A stretch of 64,000 bases of DNA from Microcyclospora pomicola (Eukaryota > Ascomycota > Dothideomycetes > Capnodiales): assembly GCA_002786065.1 (NCBI GenBank), contig NHNY01000032.1:62001-126000 (forward strand), written 5' to 3'. Under the pieces are notes generated by a model. That model was given only the letters and a program-made list of their open reading frames with translations. It made no database searches and was not told the DNA's origin. The translations under genes were made by a program, and so were the position numbers. Each line of letters opens with the position of its first letter. Position 1 is the stretch's first letter. This document shows positions 23,579 to 35,395 of the stretch, one piece after another.

Positions 23579-24572
23579 GAGGTCGCAATGGGAGGATCGT
23601 GTTCATGGCACTTCTTTTGCTCAGCTCCTATAGATGTTGATCTTCGTGCGGTCGTAATAAACTCTACTGACTCTGGTCCTGTGATTGAACGAATCTTGCG
23701 CTATGATTGCGGTTTCCATTTGCATTCTCAACATGTATATTGTTAATATGTATGCGACGAAGACCAGAAGTAGTTCCGCTTCGTTTGCCAGTAACGATGA
23801 CCAATGCCTCGAACGAATGTCGAAACGGATCGATCATCTGCTTTTACAGACTCATATACCTGCCACAGCCCCCACCACGCAGCAGGAAGTGTAAGACAAT
23901 GCTACAATGCTCCCAAGAATGCCGATGTGGCCACATCGAGCTCGCCTTTCCGAACGATGCGTAATGTGAAACCACGAGCAATAGAGGTGCACGTGGAAGG
24001 CCCACATATCCCATCAAGCTTCGCCAAGCCTCCATGCATTCTAATGTGTCTCGACTGCATCAAGGCAACCCAGCCTCATCACCTGATGGACGGCCAAAAT
24101 GGGTATCACATATACTACCTTACTGGCCGTCCATGAGCTGTTGCTAATGGATTTGGCTGTTCGCCGATTTGGCACCGCTCTCCCAGCAACGGCTGTCGGC
24201 ACAGATATGCATGAGATGTGCAACGCCAACACCGGGTATTCGAACGCCGATCGTCCTGCTTCTCGCGCCACAACCTCGTTCTAGCGATGCTAAGCTGTCA
24301 CGAGTCCCGACAATCCACCTGTCCGGCGTTAATGCACGATTCGGACGGATGATTGGCCTGAAATTACTCCGTAGCTCTACCGGCGACTGCTGCAATCCAA
24401 GTCCACGGAGTGTCCGCGGACACTCCCAACTGTGTGAACAGCTCTCTCTGCCTGTGCCATTCTGGCATCAATGTGAGTCAACATTCTCCTTCGAAAGGTT
24501 TCTTTTATAAGAGAGTCCTATTCCGCCTTGTTGTCAGGGTAAATGTGCCCCAGCGACCCTTGAAGACCCAAC
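23579..24572. other. Intergenic region upstream of the MFS exporter
   Basis: About 1 kb holding the hydrolase 3' UTR and the exporter promoter. The notable element is a perfect 20-bp palindrome at 24407-24426, listed separately. Short frames on both strands lack domains. Confidence 0.55.
24407..24426. promoter_or_regulatory. 20-bp perfect palindrome with TCCGCGGA core (PDRE-like)
   Basis: The 20 bases equal their own reverse complement. The central eight, TCCGCGGA, are identical to the yeast pleiotropic drug response element bound by the Zn2Cys6 factors Pdr1/Pdr3. It lies 146 bp before the ATG of an MFS drug-type exporter and near a Zn2Cys6 gene. Its role as an operator is inferred. Confidence 0.6.
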
Positions 24573-26465
24573 ATGGACGATAAACTCGAAAAACCCAGGA
24601 CCAGAATTCCTCATTTCCGTCAAGTCCTTGACCAAGCAGGCGTAACACCTGAAGTTGAGGCATGGCCGTACGAGGGTGCAGGCACGGAAGATGATCCATA
24701 TGTCGTGGTATGGATCGACGAAGACCCACGAAACCCCATGAATTACAGTTTCACGAAGAAATGGGCCATCACAATCCTCAATGGAGTAGCGAACCTGGCT
24801 GTCTCGTTCGCCTCGAGTGCCTATTCTGGAGGTGCGGAACAAGTTATTGAGCGATTCAATATCTCCGAGGAAGTCTTCACTCTCGGAATCTCTCTGTTTG
24901 TACTCGGCTTTGCTATCGGACCTTTACTGTAAGCAATTATGCACTCTCGTATGGATAGTTCGCGGCTGACATGATATAGATGGGCTCCACTAAGTGAACT
25001 ATACGGTCGGCAGTATCTCTTCATCACCACTTATCTTGGCGTCTCCATCTTCAACGCTGCAGTCTGCGGCTCTGGAAATGTACAGACCTTGTTGATTCTT
25101 CGCTTCTTTGCTGGCGCCATCGGGAGCTCCCCACTCACCAATGCCGGTGGTGTTATCGCAGATATGTTCCCAGCAGAGCAGAGAGGGATAGCACTTGCCA
25201 TCTTTGCTGCCACGCCGACCTTAGGTCCATGTCTTGGACCAGCTATTGGCGGCTTTGTGGCAGAGTCGGTTGGTTGGAGATGGATGTTGGGCGTTATCGC
25301 AATCTTCACCACCGTGCTTTGGGTGGTAGGGTCCGTGCTGTTGCCCGAAACATACCAGCCAGTGCTTCTTCAGAAGAGAGCCAAGAAGCTTTCACAGATG
25401 ACCGGAAAGGTCTACAAGACACGTCAGGAGATCAAGCAAGGACCCAAGTCACCGGCCAATTTGTTCAAAGTTGCTTTGTCTCGGCCATGGATACTTTTGT
25501 TCACTGAACCGATTGTTCTACTCCTCAGTATATACATGGTAAGTTGCTAATGGTTGAAGATACTCAAGTATTCAAACTGACATTCATCACGACAGGCCAT
25601 TATTTATGGGACATTGTACATGGTATGTTATCTTGCTTTGTTCACGGAACTGCCATAACACATGCTGACCTTTCATAGTGCTTCAGCGCCTTCCCGATTG
25701 TATACCAAGAGTACCGTGGCTGGTCTGAAGGTGTCGGTGGTCTTGCTTTCATGGGCGTCGCCGTTGGCATGTTCTTGTCGATCGGGTACTCCGTGTGGGA
25801 GAACCAGCGCTATATCAAAGTCAGCAGAAAATACCACGGCTTCGCACCACCAGAGACCCGACTTCCAGTCACAATGACGGGAGGGATTGCATTGGTCGTG
25901 GGTTTGTTCTGGTTTGCCTGGACAAATGGACCAGAGATTCCTTGGATAGTCAGCATCATTGGCACGGCTCCATTCGGCTTCGGCCTGATCTTGACCTTCC
26001 TCGGGATCATGTCGTACCTCATCGACAGTTATACGATATATGCTGCGTCTGTACTGGCCGCGAATGCCGTGCTACGGTCCCTCTTCGGCGTGGTGTTCCC
26101 CTTGTTCACTTCATATGTAAGTCATGGTTTGAAAAAGTGCCCGTCAAGCCGGATCAGCAACTAATAGTACTATACAACAGATGTACGACGCTCTGGGCAT
26201 ACATTGGGCGTCCTCAATCCCAGCATTCCTGGCCTTGGCATGTGTCCCGATGCCATTCCTCTTCTACAAATATGGCCCGGCGATAAGGAAACGGTGCAAA
26301 TATGCTGCTGAATCTGCTGCACTGATGGAACAACTGCAGCAGCAGACAGTACGGAAACAAAGTGAGACGGATGATGCTGAGAGCCAGCTATCATCGAGGC
26401 GAAAGACATTGGATGAACCCGAGGAAAAGTTTGCAGCGGCTGAGGCGCTCGAGGATGAAGCATGA
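24573..26465 (+). CDS. MFS transporter, DHA1 drug/polyamine type
   Basis: Five exons, 24573-24928, 24980-25538, 25596-25622, 25679-26116 and 26181-26465, give 554 aa. The third exon is only 27 nt (AIIYGTLYM). About 12 hydrophobic helices are visible. Signature parts include [19 protein letters not shown] (motif A after TM2), [20 protein letters not shown], and [18 protein letters not shown] at TM5/6. The cytosolic N terminus carries [17 protein letters not shown], the usual entry to TM1 in the Flr1/Tpo1-like branch. A charged loop ([20 protein letters not shown]) separates the two halves, and the C-terminal tail is Gln/Glu rich. Such proteins export drugs, toxins or polyamines across the plasma membrane using the proton gradient. 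The PDRE-like palindrome upstream suggests drug-type induction. It may export the product or substrate of the adjacent enzymes. Confidence 0.92.
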
Positions 26466-26769
26466 GGTGCAGGAAAAGATGAAATCTTGATATCAAGTGT
26501 TGTACAGAGATAGATTTAATGATATATGGCTGAATTAATTATGTGCCGCCAAAAGACAATGTTGTGGATGCGTCCGATAAGGTAGTTGTGTACCTCCATG
26601 TGACGTTCTCAGGATGAGTGAGTGATGCATGTTCTGAACTAACATGAGCTGCCCTAGCAAATGTGCAAATGTCCACCGAAATCCCAGTCACATGACCCTC
26701 CACGAAGCGACATTGCGCGTTGCTCTAACACTTCACTTCCAATCACAAACGAGGCATCAATGCTCCATC
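26466..26769. other. Short intergenic region
   Basis: About 300 bp between the exporter stop and the HECT_2 start. The downstream frame is open back to 26644, so the HECT_2 protein could start 42 codons earlier. No motif was seen. Confidence 0.5.
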
Positions 26770-28354
26770 ATGGCCAACATCCACCTCTATGCTGAGCATT
26801 TACTCAACATCCGCATGTTGTCTATCCAGGCCTCACTATCCACCACATCCAACAAGGAAACTAGATCCACTCTTTCCGCCGATGGCAAGACATTGAGCCT
26901 AGAGCATGAGGGCGAAACTGCCCGAATACAATTTCCTGCTCAGCTATTGAGCGGCAAGAATCGGGCGACATTCGTCATCCCCCCTGCTCCGTCTAAGGAG
27001 ATAACCTTCAGACTTAGGATCGATGAGAAGCCAGGTACTACTAATGTCCTCGGCAGCGAAGCTGTGGACAGCGAAGTCCTGACTCCATGGACGGCGATGT
27101 CCCTCGGTCCTGATGTACAAATCTGTTGCAAATCCTGCGATACTGTTCTTGTGAAACGACATCGGATCCAACATTGGAAAGATCTGCCTTCCGAAGGCTG
27201 GGCGGAAATGATGGATTTTTGGCATTGCCACAAGCCCGATGTGCCGCACGATGACCATGACCACGCCGATATCAAGAAAGGATATGCTGCCAGCAGCCAG
27301 CTACTCCACGTAACGGGAACATGTCTGGTCAAGCCGATGGAGCTGCTGCTTGCTGCGGACGACTGTGAGAATCTCGAGGTAGGTTTTTTCTTTCTTCTCA
27401 TTTCCATCTCAATCATCATCACACAGCATCCGGGCGAAAAAGAACCGGCCCTTTCAGACTCATTACAGGTCATCTCTGCAGAAAGGCGTCGGGATACAAA
27501 AGTCCAATATTAAACAATAGTCTGGTAGCTGGCCCCAGCATCAACCTCGTGTCATGACGATGGGTGATCTGGTGGCACGGCGCGAAACTCGACGTCTTAC
27601 GCTTGACCGCCATGTCTTGGAGCTCATGGGCTGGACGGGATACGTGAATAGATACAGATAGTGCATCGAAATATACCCATGTGTTTTACCTGCATTATCC
27701 TTCCTTATTCTCCATATGCTGATCAGTGTTCGTGCGTAGAACATTCCCTCCGAATTAAATCAGGATAACGTCTCATGCTCTAAATGCAAATCTTTTGTTG
27801 GCACATGTGATGCCGTTGACCAGAGCTATCGACTGCGCAAACCATATCTAAGCATAACCAACACACCCAAGCAAGACCACGCCACAACCTTTCCGACCGA
27901 GAAATGGCTATCATGCTTTCTCCTCAACGCCATCGAAAGCCAAGGCGTGCGCAAATTCGTCATTCGAACCCCAGCCTCATCACCAACACAACAAGCTCTC
28001 AAGCTCTGGATCTTCACACCCGATCTGAACGTATCATCCTCTGCGACCGATGAGCCCGACCAGCCATTTCGCATGTCCAAGGTGATGTGGGACGAGGAAG
28101 CAAGCACTGGTATCAATGACGAGAAATTGAACAGCCACACCATTTCTGAAGGCGACATCGAGATGGCCGCCCCCGAAGTACAAGAGCTCCGACGCTGTCT
28201 TGAGAACAGCGCAATCCTGCTCCCTGAAGGCGCTCGCATATTCCAAACATGGAAAGTTGGACTCCTCAAGCGCTTCACGCGGGCTGATCTGGCTGGTGCT
28301 ACGACCACGACCTTCTCCCTGCCAGATCGAACGACAGCCTCTCAGTACGCATAA
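26770..28354 (+). CDS. HECT_2 / E2-binding protein (UBE3D-like)
   Basis: Three exons, 26770-27378, 27427-27468 and 27764-28354, give 413 aa. The middle exon and the 295-nt second intron (donor GTCATC) are the least certain parts. Diagnostic pieces are CCKSCDTVL, the core DLPSEGWAEMMDFWHCHKP, and a second Cys pair in SCSKCKSFVG, followed by the C-terminal RTPASSPTQQALKLWIFTPD. These match the HECT_2 family (PF09814), which includes human UBE3D, a protein that binds E2 ubiquitin-conjugating enzymes. Its precise role in fungi is not established. The start at 26770 (MANIHLYAEHLLNIR) is chosen because it begins the conserved region; an in-frame ATG at 26644 also exists. The last 13 bp overlap the end of the opposing gene. 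Confidence 0.8.
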
Positions 28355-29793
28355 CCCATCAGATCAGTCATGTTCCACGGAATATCCACGTCTCTTGCAA
28401 GCGGCTGCACAGTTGAGGCCCGCTCTACTCGAGCTTTCGGCTCCGTCCTCGGCCACCTCCAGAACGATCGTTGTGGCTGAGCTTTCTGCTCAGTCCGCTT
28501 GACCGTCCAATTCAGATGCTCCTGCTCTCGCTGTGCTGCATCCTCCTCGCGGAACAGCCGCGACAATCTTTGCGCATAAGTCGCATCGGCCGTACGTCGG
28601 GCACATCTCACGAAGCGCGCGTCTATTGCCTGCTCGTCGAAGCGGCCCTCGTGCAGCGCAGAATGGACAGCTTCGGTGGCTTGATCGCTCCACTCGCGAG
28701 CCTCCGCTTTCCTCTGCCGCGCACTCGCCTGCACGACTTTGGCCTCCCACTCGTCCAGACACGTTCCCCTCGACAGTGTCCGCGTGCCCATGGGATATGC
28801 GTGCTCATCTTCTTCATCGTCTAGCTCATCACGGCACTCACCTTGCCGTGCGAGCTCGTCCGCCTGCACGCTACTATAGCTCGCCGCGTCATCGCCGTCC
28901 TGTCCATCCGAAGCCAACAACAGTCTCGCCTCATCTGCATCCTTCGCAGCGGTGGTAGTATCCTTAGAGTCCCTCCTCCATCCGCCAGCCACAAACAACG
29001 ACCCGACTCGCCCGCGCACGTTCCGGCCCCACGACTCCGCCGTCTCGCTCAATCGCTTGCCGAACGTCCGCTTCTCGGGATTGCAGTTGTTAGCAGCGTA
29101 CTGCTTTTCCTCTTCCTCATACCGTGCCCATGCCTCCCGTTGACTTCTGTACTCCGCCCTTCGCTGTGGCGAAAGAGCCGCTTCGAACACCCGCCGCTCA
29201 TGCGCCAGATCAGCGCCAAAATTGTATTGGCTGGGGCGGACATGCGCCCGTGGTGGAGCAGCAGGCAGATTTGTAGCTGCAGAGGGCGACGTCGTTACAT
29301 CCGACTCTCCCGGCTCAGGCGTTGTAGTGGCAGGGCAAGACTTCTGGCTCGGGTCAATCAGGGGAGGCGTATGCTGACAAGCCCGTCCACATGGTGTTAA
29401 ATCCGCCTGCCCTGAGTCGGTCAGATGTCCTAAACTACGCAGCGTCGCCGCATCCGTACTGGACTTTCGCCGCGATCCTCCTTCCCCAGCGCGTGCAAGC
29501 TGTATCTGCTCACGATCCTCTCCGCTCGCCACCAACTCCGCAGCCCGCCCATCTGCGACGATCAACCGCCGCTCGTCGCAGCCATCCTGGTCACGCTCCA
29601 CAGGTCCACCACTACTCTCGACAACATCCCTCCAATCCCCGCCAGCAAGCGGCAAATACCCTCCACCAGCCGCGCGAGTGGGTCTTCCGCCCCCACCCCA
29701 TCGGCCCCTGATATCCGCGCCATCGAAGCCCTGTGCACGCCCCATCGACGTCGCGATGTGATTACAGCCCTGCTGGAGAGCGTGGAGGGCCAT
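28342..29793 (-). CDS. Hypothetical protein, 483 aa, charged and disordered
   Basis: A single open frame with an ATG at 29793. I recognise no domain. The first 130 residues are Gly/Arg rich, then comes a Pro/Thr stretch, then a charged helical part (RRVFEAALSPQRRAEYRSQR, EEEEKQYAANNCNPEKR). A small Gly/Arg motif (SWGRNVRGRVGSLFVAGGW) sits centrally, and the C-terminal third is rich in Arg, Ala and Glu and looks coiled-coil. No signal peptide or membrane helix is visible. The length and uninterrupted frame favour a real gene, although GC-rich antisense frames can be long. Its stop lies inside the coding end of the HECT_2 gene on the other strand. Confidence 0.6.
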   Translation of the reverse strand: MALHALQQGCNHIATSMGRAQGFDGADIRGRWGGGGRPTRAAGGGYLPLAGGDWRDVVESSGGPVERDQDGCDERRLIVADGRAAELVASGEDREQIQLARAGEGGSRRKSSTDAATLRSLGHLTDSGQADLTPCGRACQHTPPLIDPSQKSCPATTTPEPGESDVTTSPSAATNLPAAPPRAHVRPSQYNFGADLAHERRVFEAALSPQRRAEYRSQREAWARYEEEEKQYAANNCNPEKRTFGKRLSETAESWGRNVRGRVGSLFVAGGWRRDSKDTTTAAKDADEARLLLASDGQDGDDAASYSSVQADELARQGECRDELDDEEDEHAYPMGTRTLSRGTCLDEWEAKVVQASARQRKAEAREWSDQATEAVHSALHEGRFDEQAIDARFVRCARRTADATYAQRLSRLFREEDAAQREQEHLNWTVKRTEQKAQPQRSFWRWPRTEPKARVERASTVQPLARDVDIPWNMTDLMGYAY

Positions 29794-31037
29794 TCTCCCC
29801 CTGCGGAAAGCGTCGATGTTTGAGAGGGTTTTCTCCTAGGAAAGAGAGCGTCTTGCGTGAGATCGTGTTCTGGCCTGACGATACTATCTGGTAATCGTTG
29901 AAGATGAACAGTGCCGATTCTCCTGGTAGTCTGAAAGTACGATCTCCGTCCAGATCCCACGAGGACAGAGTAGTAGCTGATTGAGCTTCGCTGCTCCACT
30001 ACTCCGCTGCCCTTTCAACTGTGAGCGTGATGGAGAGCACGACACGCGAGAGCGAGACCGAGAGATGAGTTCGATGGAACAATAGATGTATAAGCGGTAG
30101 AATGTCTGAATCACGAGCCGGTATCGACGTCTCCCAATTTAGTTCAGTGAAGAGCAGGCGACACGAAGAGCCAAAGCCAAGGATCTCGCTGTGCCTGCAA
30201 ACAAGTGCAATAAGGTGATTGTCGCACCAAAAACTCAAGCAGAGAGGAAGTAGATGATGGGATCAACGTCATGCAGCGAAAAGGTCGGTGGGGAGGGAGA
30301 GTGATGAGGAGGCAAATCATAGGTCGTTAGAAGACACTTACGTAGAAGACGACTACCTTACCTCACATGGACGTCAAGACAGCAGTACAGTGAGTGATGG
30401 AGAAATCGATCATGACAATTTGGTACCGGACTACATGATTGCTCCTCGCAAGGACCCTATTCCATGGACGATGATGACCATTCGTCGTCGGATCTGTTGA
30501 TGTACCCTTACTCCTCCCCATCCCATAGATCCTATATCCGTATTTCGAACTCCATATTCCTGGTTCCAGAATCCTACACAGCTCGCACGCGCGCGCACAA
30601 GTCATGAGTGCGAGCCGTCGAGCTGCTCTTCGATAGTATTACATCTTTCATTCGTTAGTGTGGTTAAGGGGTGTCTCCACCTTTCCCATTTGTGTTTTTT
30701 TTTTCACTCTTTGTTCTTCCTCCGCCATATTGCTTGTACTAAACCCGAGGACTCCTCTTTTGGCAAACATGTCGTATTCAAGAAGCCGAACTGCCAGACT
30801 CAACTTTGCGTGTGTGAAGACGAGTCGACGAGCAGAATTCGCGAGCAGTCGCAGGCACTGAGATCTGAGTGCAATGTTTTTGTTGTATTTTTAGGAGTAT
30901 TCTCGTCCTCCATGTCGTCGCCGTCATGTGTCGTCATAATGCAGTTCGTGTCCAGCCAAATCATGAGCAACAAAAGCTAGTAAGCAGCAAGGACTTCAAG
31001 TAGCTATGTCATATGCGCTCTTCCCAACAGATCAAGT
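29794..31037. other. Intergenic region between two minus-strand genes
   Basis: 1.24 kb with the C2H2 gene 3' UTR on the right and the hypothetical gene promoter on the left. It has a T-tract near 30695 and no convincing frame. Nothing else is recognised. Confidence 0.55.
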
Positions 31038-33661
31038 TTAGTGGTTCCTGAGCTCCGGGAACAGGTCGTCCAGAGTGGAGTTGTCGCTCTTCATCTGCGG
31101 GAACTGACTGCCGAAGTTGTTCCAGCCGTTGTTCTCACTGTTGATACTCGGAAACATCTCGCCAGGGGTGGTGACGGCATGAGCAGGAGGATTGCTGCCG
31201 AAGAGCTGAAAGTCCTCGTTGGGATTGCTGTAACCGTCAGGAAACGCGCCGTCGATGTTCATGTCGTCGTAGTAGTTGCCGTTAAAGGTTTGGTCGAGCT
31301 GAGCGGCAGGAGAGGTGTGGGAGGCGTGTGAGGCGTGCGACACCGATAGATGACCAGACCCCGGCACGGCGCTCGACTCTGGAGTGGGTTGCTGAAAGCT
31401 GTTGTAGTCACCGAAGTTGTAACTGTCCAGGTTCAGCTGATGAGGCGAGAGGCCGTCATCAAAGGCGCTGGCATCCGCCTGGAAGCCAGAGTGCGATGAG
31501 CATGCGGCGCTAGAACTACGACGATCCTCACTCATAGCAGGGGTGATTGGGAAGCCAGCATTAAACCCATGATCCATGTTGTTGAAGTCAAAATCCATGT
31601 TGAAGTGACCTGCGAAGTCTGGAGAGGGGTCCACGAAAGATGGCGTGCTGTATGTGCTCGGCCCAGCGACACCAGGAGGCGGCATCGAACTGCGATGCGA
31701 TGCGTCCGACCAGGACTGGATGGATGGAGAAGGCGCGATGGGCGTGAGAGGAGTGAACAGAGTCGACGAGGGTGATGGCGGTATGGAGCCTTGTGGGAGA
31801 CGAGTCAAAGCGACTGCCTTACCCTTACCATTGCTCTTCGACCGGATGTAGTCCCAGCCGTGGGCCTTCTCCATGTGCTGCTTACAGTTGCTCTCACGCT
31901 TGGAGGTGTAGGGGCAGGGTGAGAAGAGACAGTGGTAGAGCGACGGCGCTGTCGAGTGCTTGTCGTTGACATGACGATCACGCTCTTTCTCGGTCGGCCA
32001 GCCATGCTCATGGTACTTGCACTGCTCTTGAGGACATTTCCATGGACGCTCATGTGTCTTGATGTGCTTGGTCAAATCACATGGCCTCTTGAACTCTTTA
32101 TCGCAGCCGGCGATGGAGCAGGCATGGATCTCAGGCTTGGCGTTCTTCTTACGCCGGGCCATGGAACGAAGGACATCATCATCGTCATCGTCTTCAGCAT
32201 CAAGCATTGGACGCTTCATGGATGAGGAAGCAAGGTCCTCAGGTTCGATGGCCAGGCCGGTGGCGATACTTATAACCTTGCCGTCTTTGTGTCGGACTAG
32301 CTCAGCTGGTTTACCGTTGTGAGTCATGCCCCCCAGGACTGAGACACTTTCATCCCTGCATGAATGGTTAGCACGTGACCTGCGATCCACAATACTCAAT
32401 GGAGTGCTATTGTCGTTTGCTGCGCCACCCAACACACAATGCTCTGCACGTGCCATCTGTGTGGGTGGTGCATCAGCAGCGGGTGGAACTTACGGTGAGT
32501 AGTCCATCTCGTCGAGCTTTTCGCCTTTGGCTTGCTTCTCACGAGTTACAGCGAGGATGGTGGCGTAACGCCGAATCTGTCATCTACATCAATAACATGC
32601 ACGGGACATCATTCACGCCGACGCAACGGACCTGGTCAACCAATTCAAAGAAATACCCCTGCGTGTACGGTCGATCGGCGGATGCTTTCTGGTCGGACTC
32701 GTGAAGGGTCGTGACTGTCGTGTGCAGGACGCGGACGGTTCGTTCGCAGAAGCGTAGGTAAGTCGAAGGAGAACGCGAATATTCCTTGAACGCCACAACA
32801 CCCATAAGTAAATGCACAATCAACATCAGATTGGCAGCCTGGACTTACCGGTGCTAGGAAGATCAACGTCTTCTCCAGCTCTCGCAGGTTCTTGATCTTC
32901 TTGTTGCCGATCCGCTCAGGAACACCGCTGATGAGAGGGTGAAATTCAGACAAGTGTGGTTCACGCAGGATGGGGTCGACTATATGCTTTCTGATCTGCT
33001 TGACAGCGTACTCGCTCAGACCGCGCTCTTCGTCACTGGCGGCGGAAATTTGAGAAAGAGATCGACCACCAATTGTGGAGGATGAGTCGGAGTCTTATAT
33101 ATGTTAGCGTTTATACTAGTGCTATCACCTGCATATGTATGGGGGACACTCACCAATGTCTTCGGCCAATTTGTCCGAGACTGATTCTGTTGTGCCAGCC
33201 ACGCTCGCGCCCAGCCCGCTATCGGAGGAGTGGCTGTGGCTACGAGTGCGAAGACCTGCTTTGCGTGTGGTTGGGTCCTCATTCGAGGTTGGCTGCTCTC
33301 CAGCAGAGATTGTTGGAATGGGCAGGACCTCCGGATCAGTGAGGACGCTGCTCAATGCCAGCTTCGAGTTCGCCTCAATGGCCTTGTCGACGCGGGCCAG
33401 GAGATCAGCAGCGCGTCGTTCCCCAGCACCCATGAGCAAGTCCTCCAACGACTTGGGACACGTAGGAGCGCGAGATCCCAAGGCGGGTGACGCTGAGCTA
33501 GACTCAAGCGGATCCCATAGAGGGTCGGCGCTGGATGTGTTGTGGAAGGTGTCTCCTTTGCGGATGGACATGTTCTGGAAGCAATCAATCAATGAGGGAG
33601 TCATGGTCGGCGATGGCGCGCGAGCCGGACGGCGGCGCGGGTGGGCGGCCGGGGTCGTCAT
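31038..33661 (-). CDS. C2H2 zinc-finger transcription factor, three fingers
   Basis: Five exons, 33661-33154, 33093-32849, 32784-32632, 32576-32494 and 32355-31038, give 768 aa. The N-terminal half has a conserved helical domain (KQIRKHIVDPILREPHLSEF, KNLRELEKTLIFLAP, STYLRFCERTVRVLH, RPYTQGYFFELVDQIRRYA) leading to DESVSVLGGMTHNGKPAELV. The zinc fingers are at about 409-431 (C-x4-C...H-x3-H, ending KRPCDLTKHIKTH), 437-463 (C-x4-C, GWPTEKERDRHVNDKH) and 472-495 (C-x4-C, SKRESNCKQHMEKAH). The C-terminal 270 residues are Ser/Pro/Asn/Asp rich, as in activation domains. I recognise this as a conserved filamentous-fungal C2H2 family but cannot name it. It should act in the nucleus. The third intron has an atypical GTCCGT donor. 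The start at 33661 could instead be at the in-frame Met beginning MTPSLIDCF. Confidence 0.87.
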
Positions 33662-35395
33662 GGCGAGCCAGATCGATCGAGGGTGGAGCGCGAGTGGTAC
33701 CAGATGGGGTGATCTGCGATGGCTTGTCAGTGGTGTCTGGATGGAGATGCGCGGGGGAGAGAGGTGACTCACCAGGTGCAGCTGTGGAAGAGAGGGTGTG
33801 TACCTCAATCGGAGAAGCGATGTTGGCAACGCACGCAGACGCAAGACCGGCTAATGGCGGCCGTTCTGGCTGGCGGTGGCAGCGGAGTGGCAGGCGGCCT
33901 CAGCACACTCGTGCGGAGAGTGAGAATGGACAGGTGCCTGGTGAGGAGCGAGAGGCGATGTGCTTGTGAGCAGCAATGGGCCGGCGACGCTTGATATGAG
34001 GCAGACTAGGCAGCCTTCCAGGAATGCTGACTGATGCAGGAGGAGGGATGGATGGCGGCCAGGCCAGGCAATGGAGGGGTGAGTGGCCACGTAGAGCAAA
34101 CGGGCGGTGACTCGTGGGCGAAGAGATAGTGACGACAGATGGGGTTCGGGAGAGTATGAGTGAGGTAATGTGGGAGTGTGTGTGTTGGTGGTGGTGGTAG
34201 TAGTAAGTAGAGAGAGTGGAAGTGCGGTGGTAGCGACTGGAGTAGTCATCAGGTGATGTCGCAGGCAACAGAGCGTTTGGCGCAAGACTGCTGCCTGGAC
34301 CCCATTACTCATCCGCCAGGCCTTCGTGGCGCAGTCTGCTCGTCCGTTGTATTCTTATATCATCATCTACCACCCATTATGCATTTCATCACGCTGGACG
34401 ATTTTCTCTACGGTACTCTGTGAAAGTTATGGAATAAAGTCTGACTTTTTCCTTACCATCAATCGTATTTGGCATGTCTACATCAATAGAAAGAAACACC
34501 GATCCAAATGCATCCTCAGGCATCAGCTTTCAACCCTTCACCGGTCTCCAATACGCGCTAGTCCGGACCTGCCGTGCCACCGCGAACCCGCATGAGAACC
34601 AACAGAATCCTTCCAGATACGAGCCCCAAGACAAACGTCTGATGTGATCGAGCTCATGCAGTCACGCAAGACTAAAATGACGCGGGTATTACTCGGATCC
34701 CGATTGACGTATATCGGAGCGTAGCCCGGCACCGTACCCTGATGCGCGAGGCGGAGTCGGGTGCTGGAGTTCTCCCGTTTCTGCCGTCCTCACCTCCAGA
34801 TGCTCTTTTGAACGCTCACACGATTCATGCTATTGCACTCTTCTCCGTTACTCTGCTTTGTCGGCATTTCTCCGTGTCGTAGTGCATGGTCGAGTGTGGT
34901 GGCCGGAAAGAGTACCACCGTACGTCTCGTGCGACCTATGTCACCGGGCGGAGATCGAAAATTACGCAAAGTCCACTAGAATATTGCTCCAATTGTCATG
35001 CACATATCGTGTGGGCAATGCAAGACCTGCGCATCAACTTTGATCTTTCCTGCATTTGTTACTGTGATCGTGACTACGAGGAAATGATGATCTTGTCGTC
35101 TCATCGTACCGTACTCTTATCTCACTTCTTGTCTTCCAGTTCTCCCTTTCATCTTTCTCCTCTGACCACTCGCAGGAGCGCCTCATGGCTGTACAGGACT
35201 ATGTATCGTGGTTATGACTCGTTAACATAGTTGACCTCTGCTTGTCCGTGGCTAGAACGAATCTCTCAGGTCTAGAAGAAGCCAATGGCTGGGACAATCT
35301 AGAGCCCAGGACCCCGGTGATGATCGGAACAACTATCTACAGGTTCGGTCTTGCATAGGTCTCTGTCGCTAGTCAGAGGGTGGGGTCTCAGGTCG
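33662..35395. other. Intergenic: C2H2 gene leader and membrane-protein 3' end
   Basis: 1.7 kb. The left part (to about 34310) is low-complexity and probably a long 5' leader or promoter of the C2H2 gene, with GGT/AGT-rich tracts near 34190. The rest shows only short domain-free frames. No RNA gene was recognised. Confidence 0.5.

Noticed and set aside
18507-26465. Full secondary-metabolite cluster
   Set aside because: No PKS, NRPS, terpene synthase or DMATS backbone gene is present in the window, so only an accessory set is claimed.
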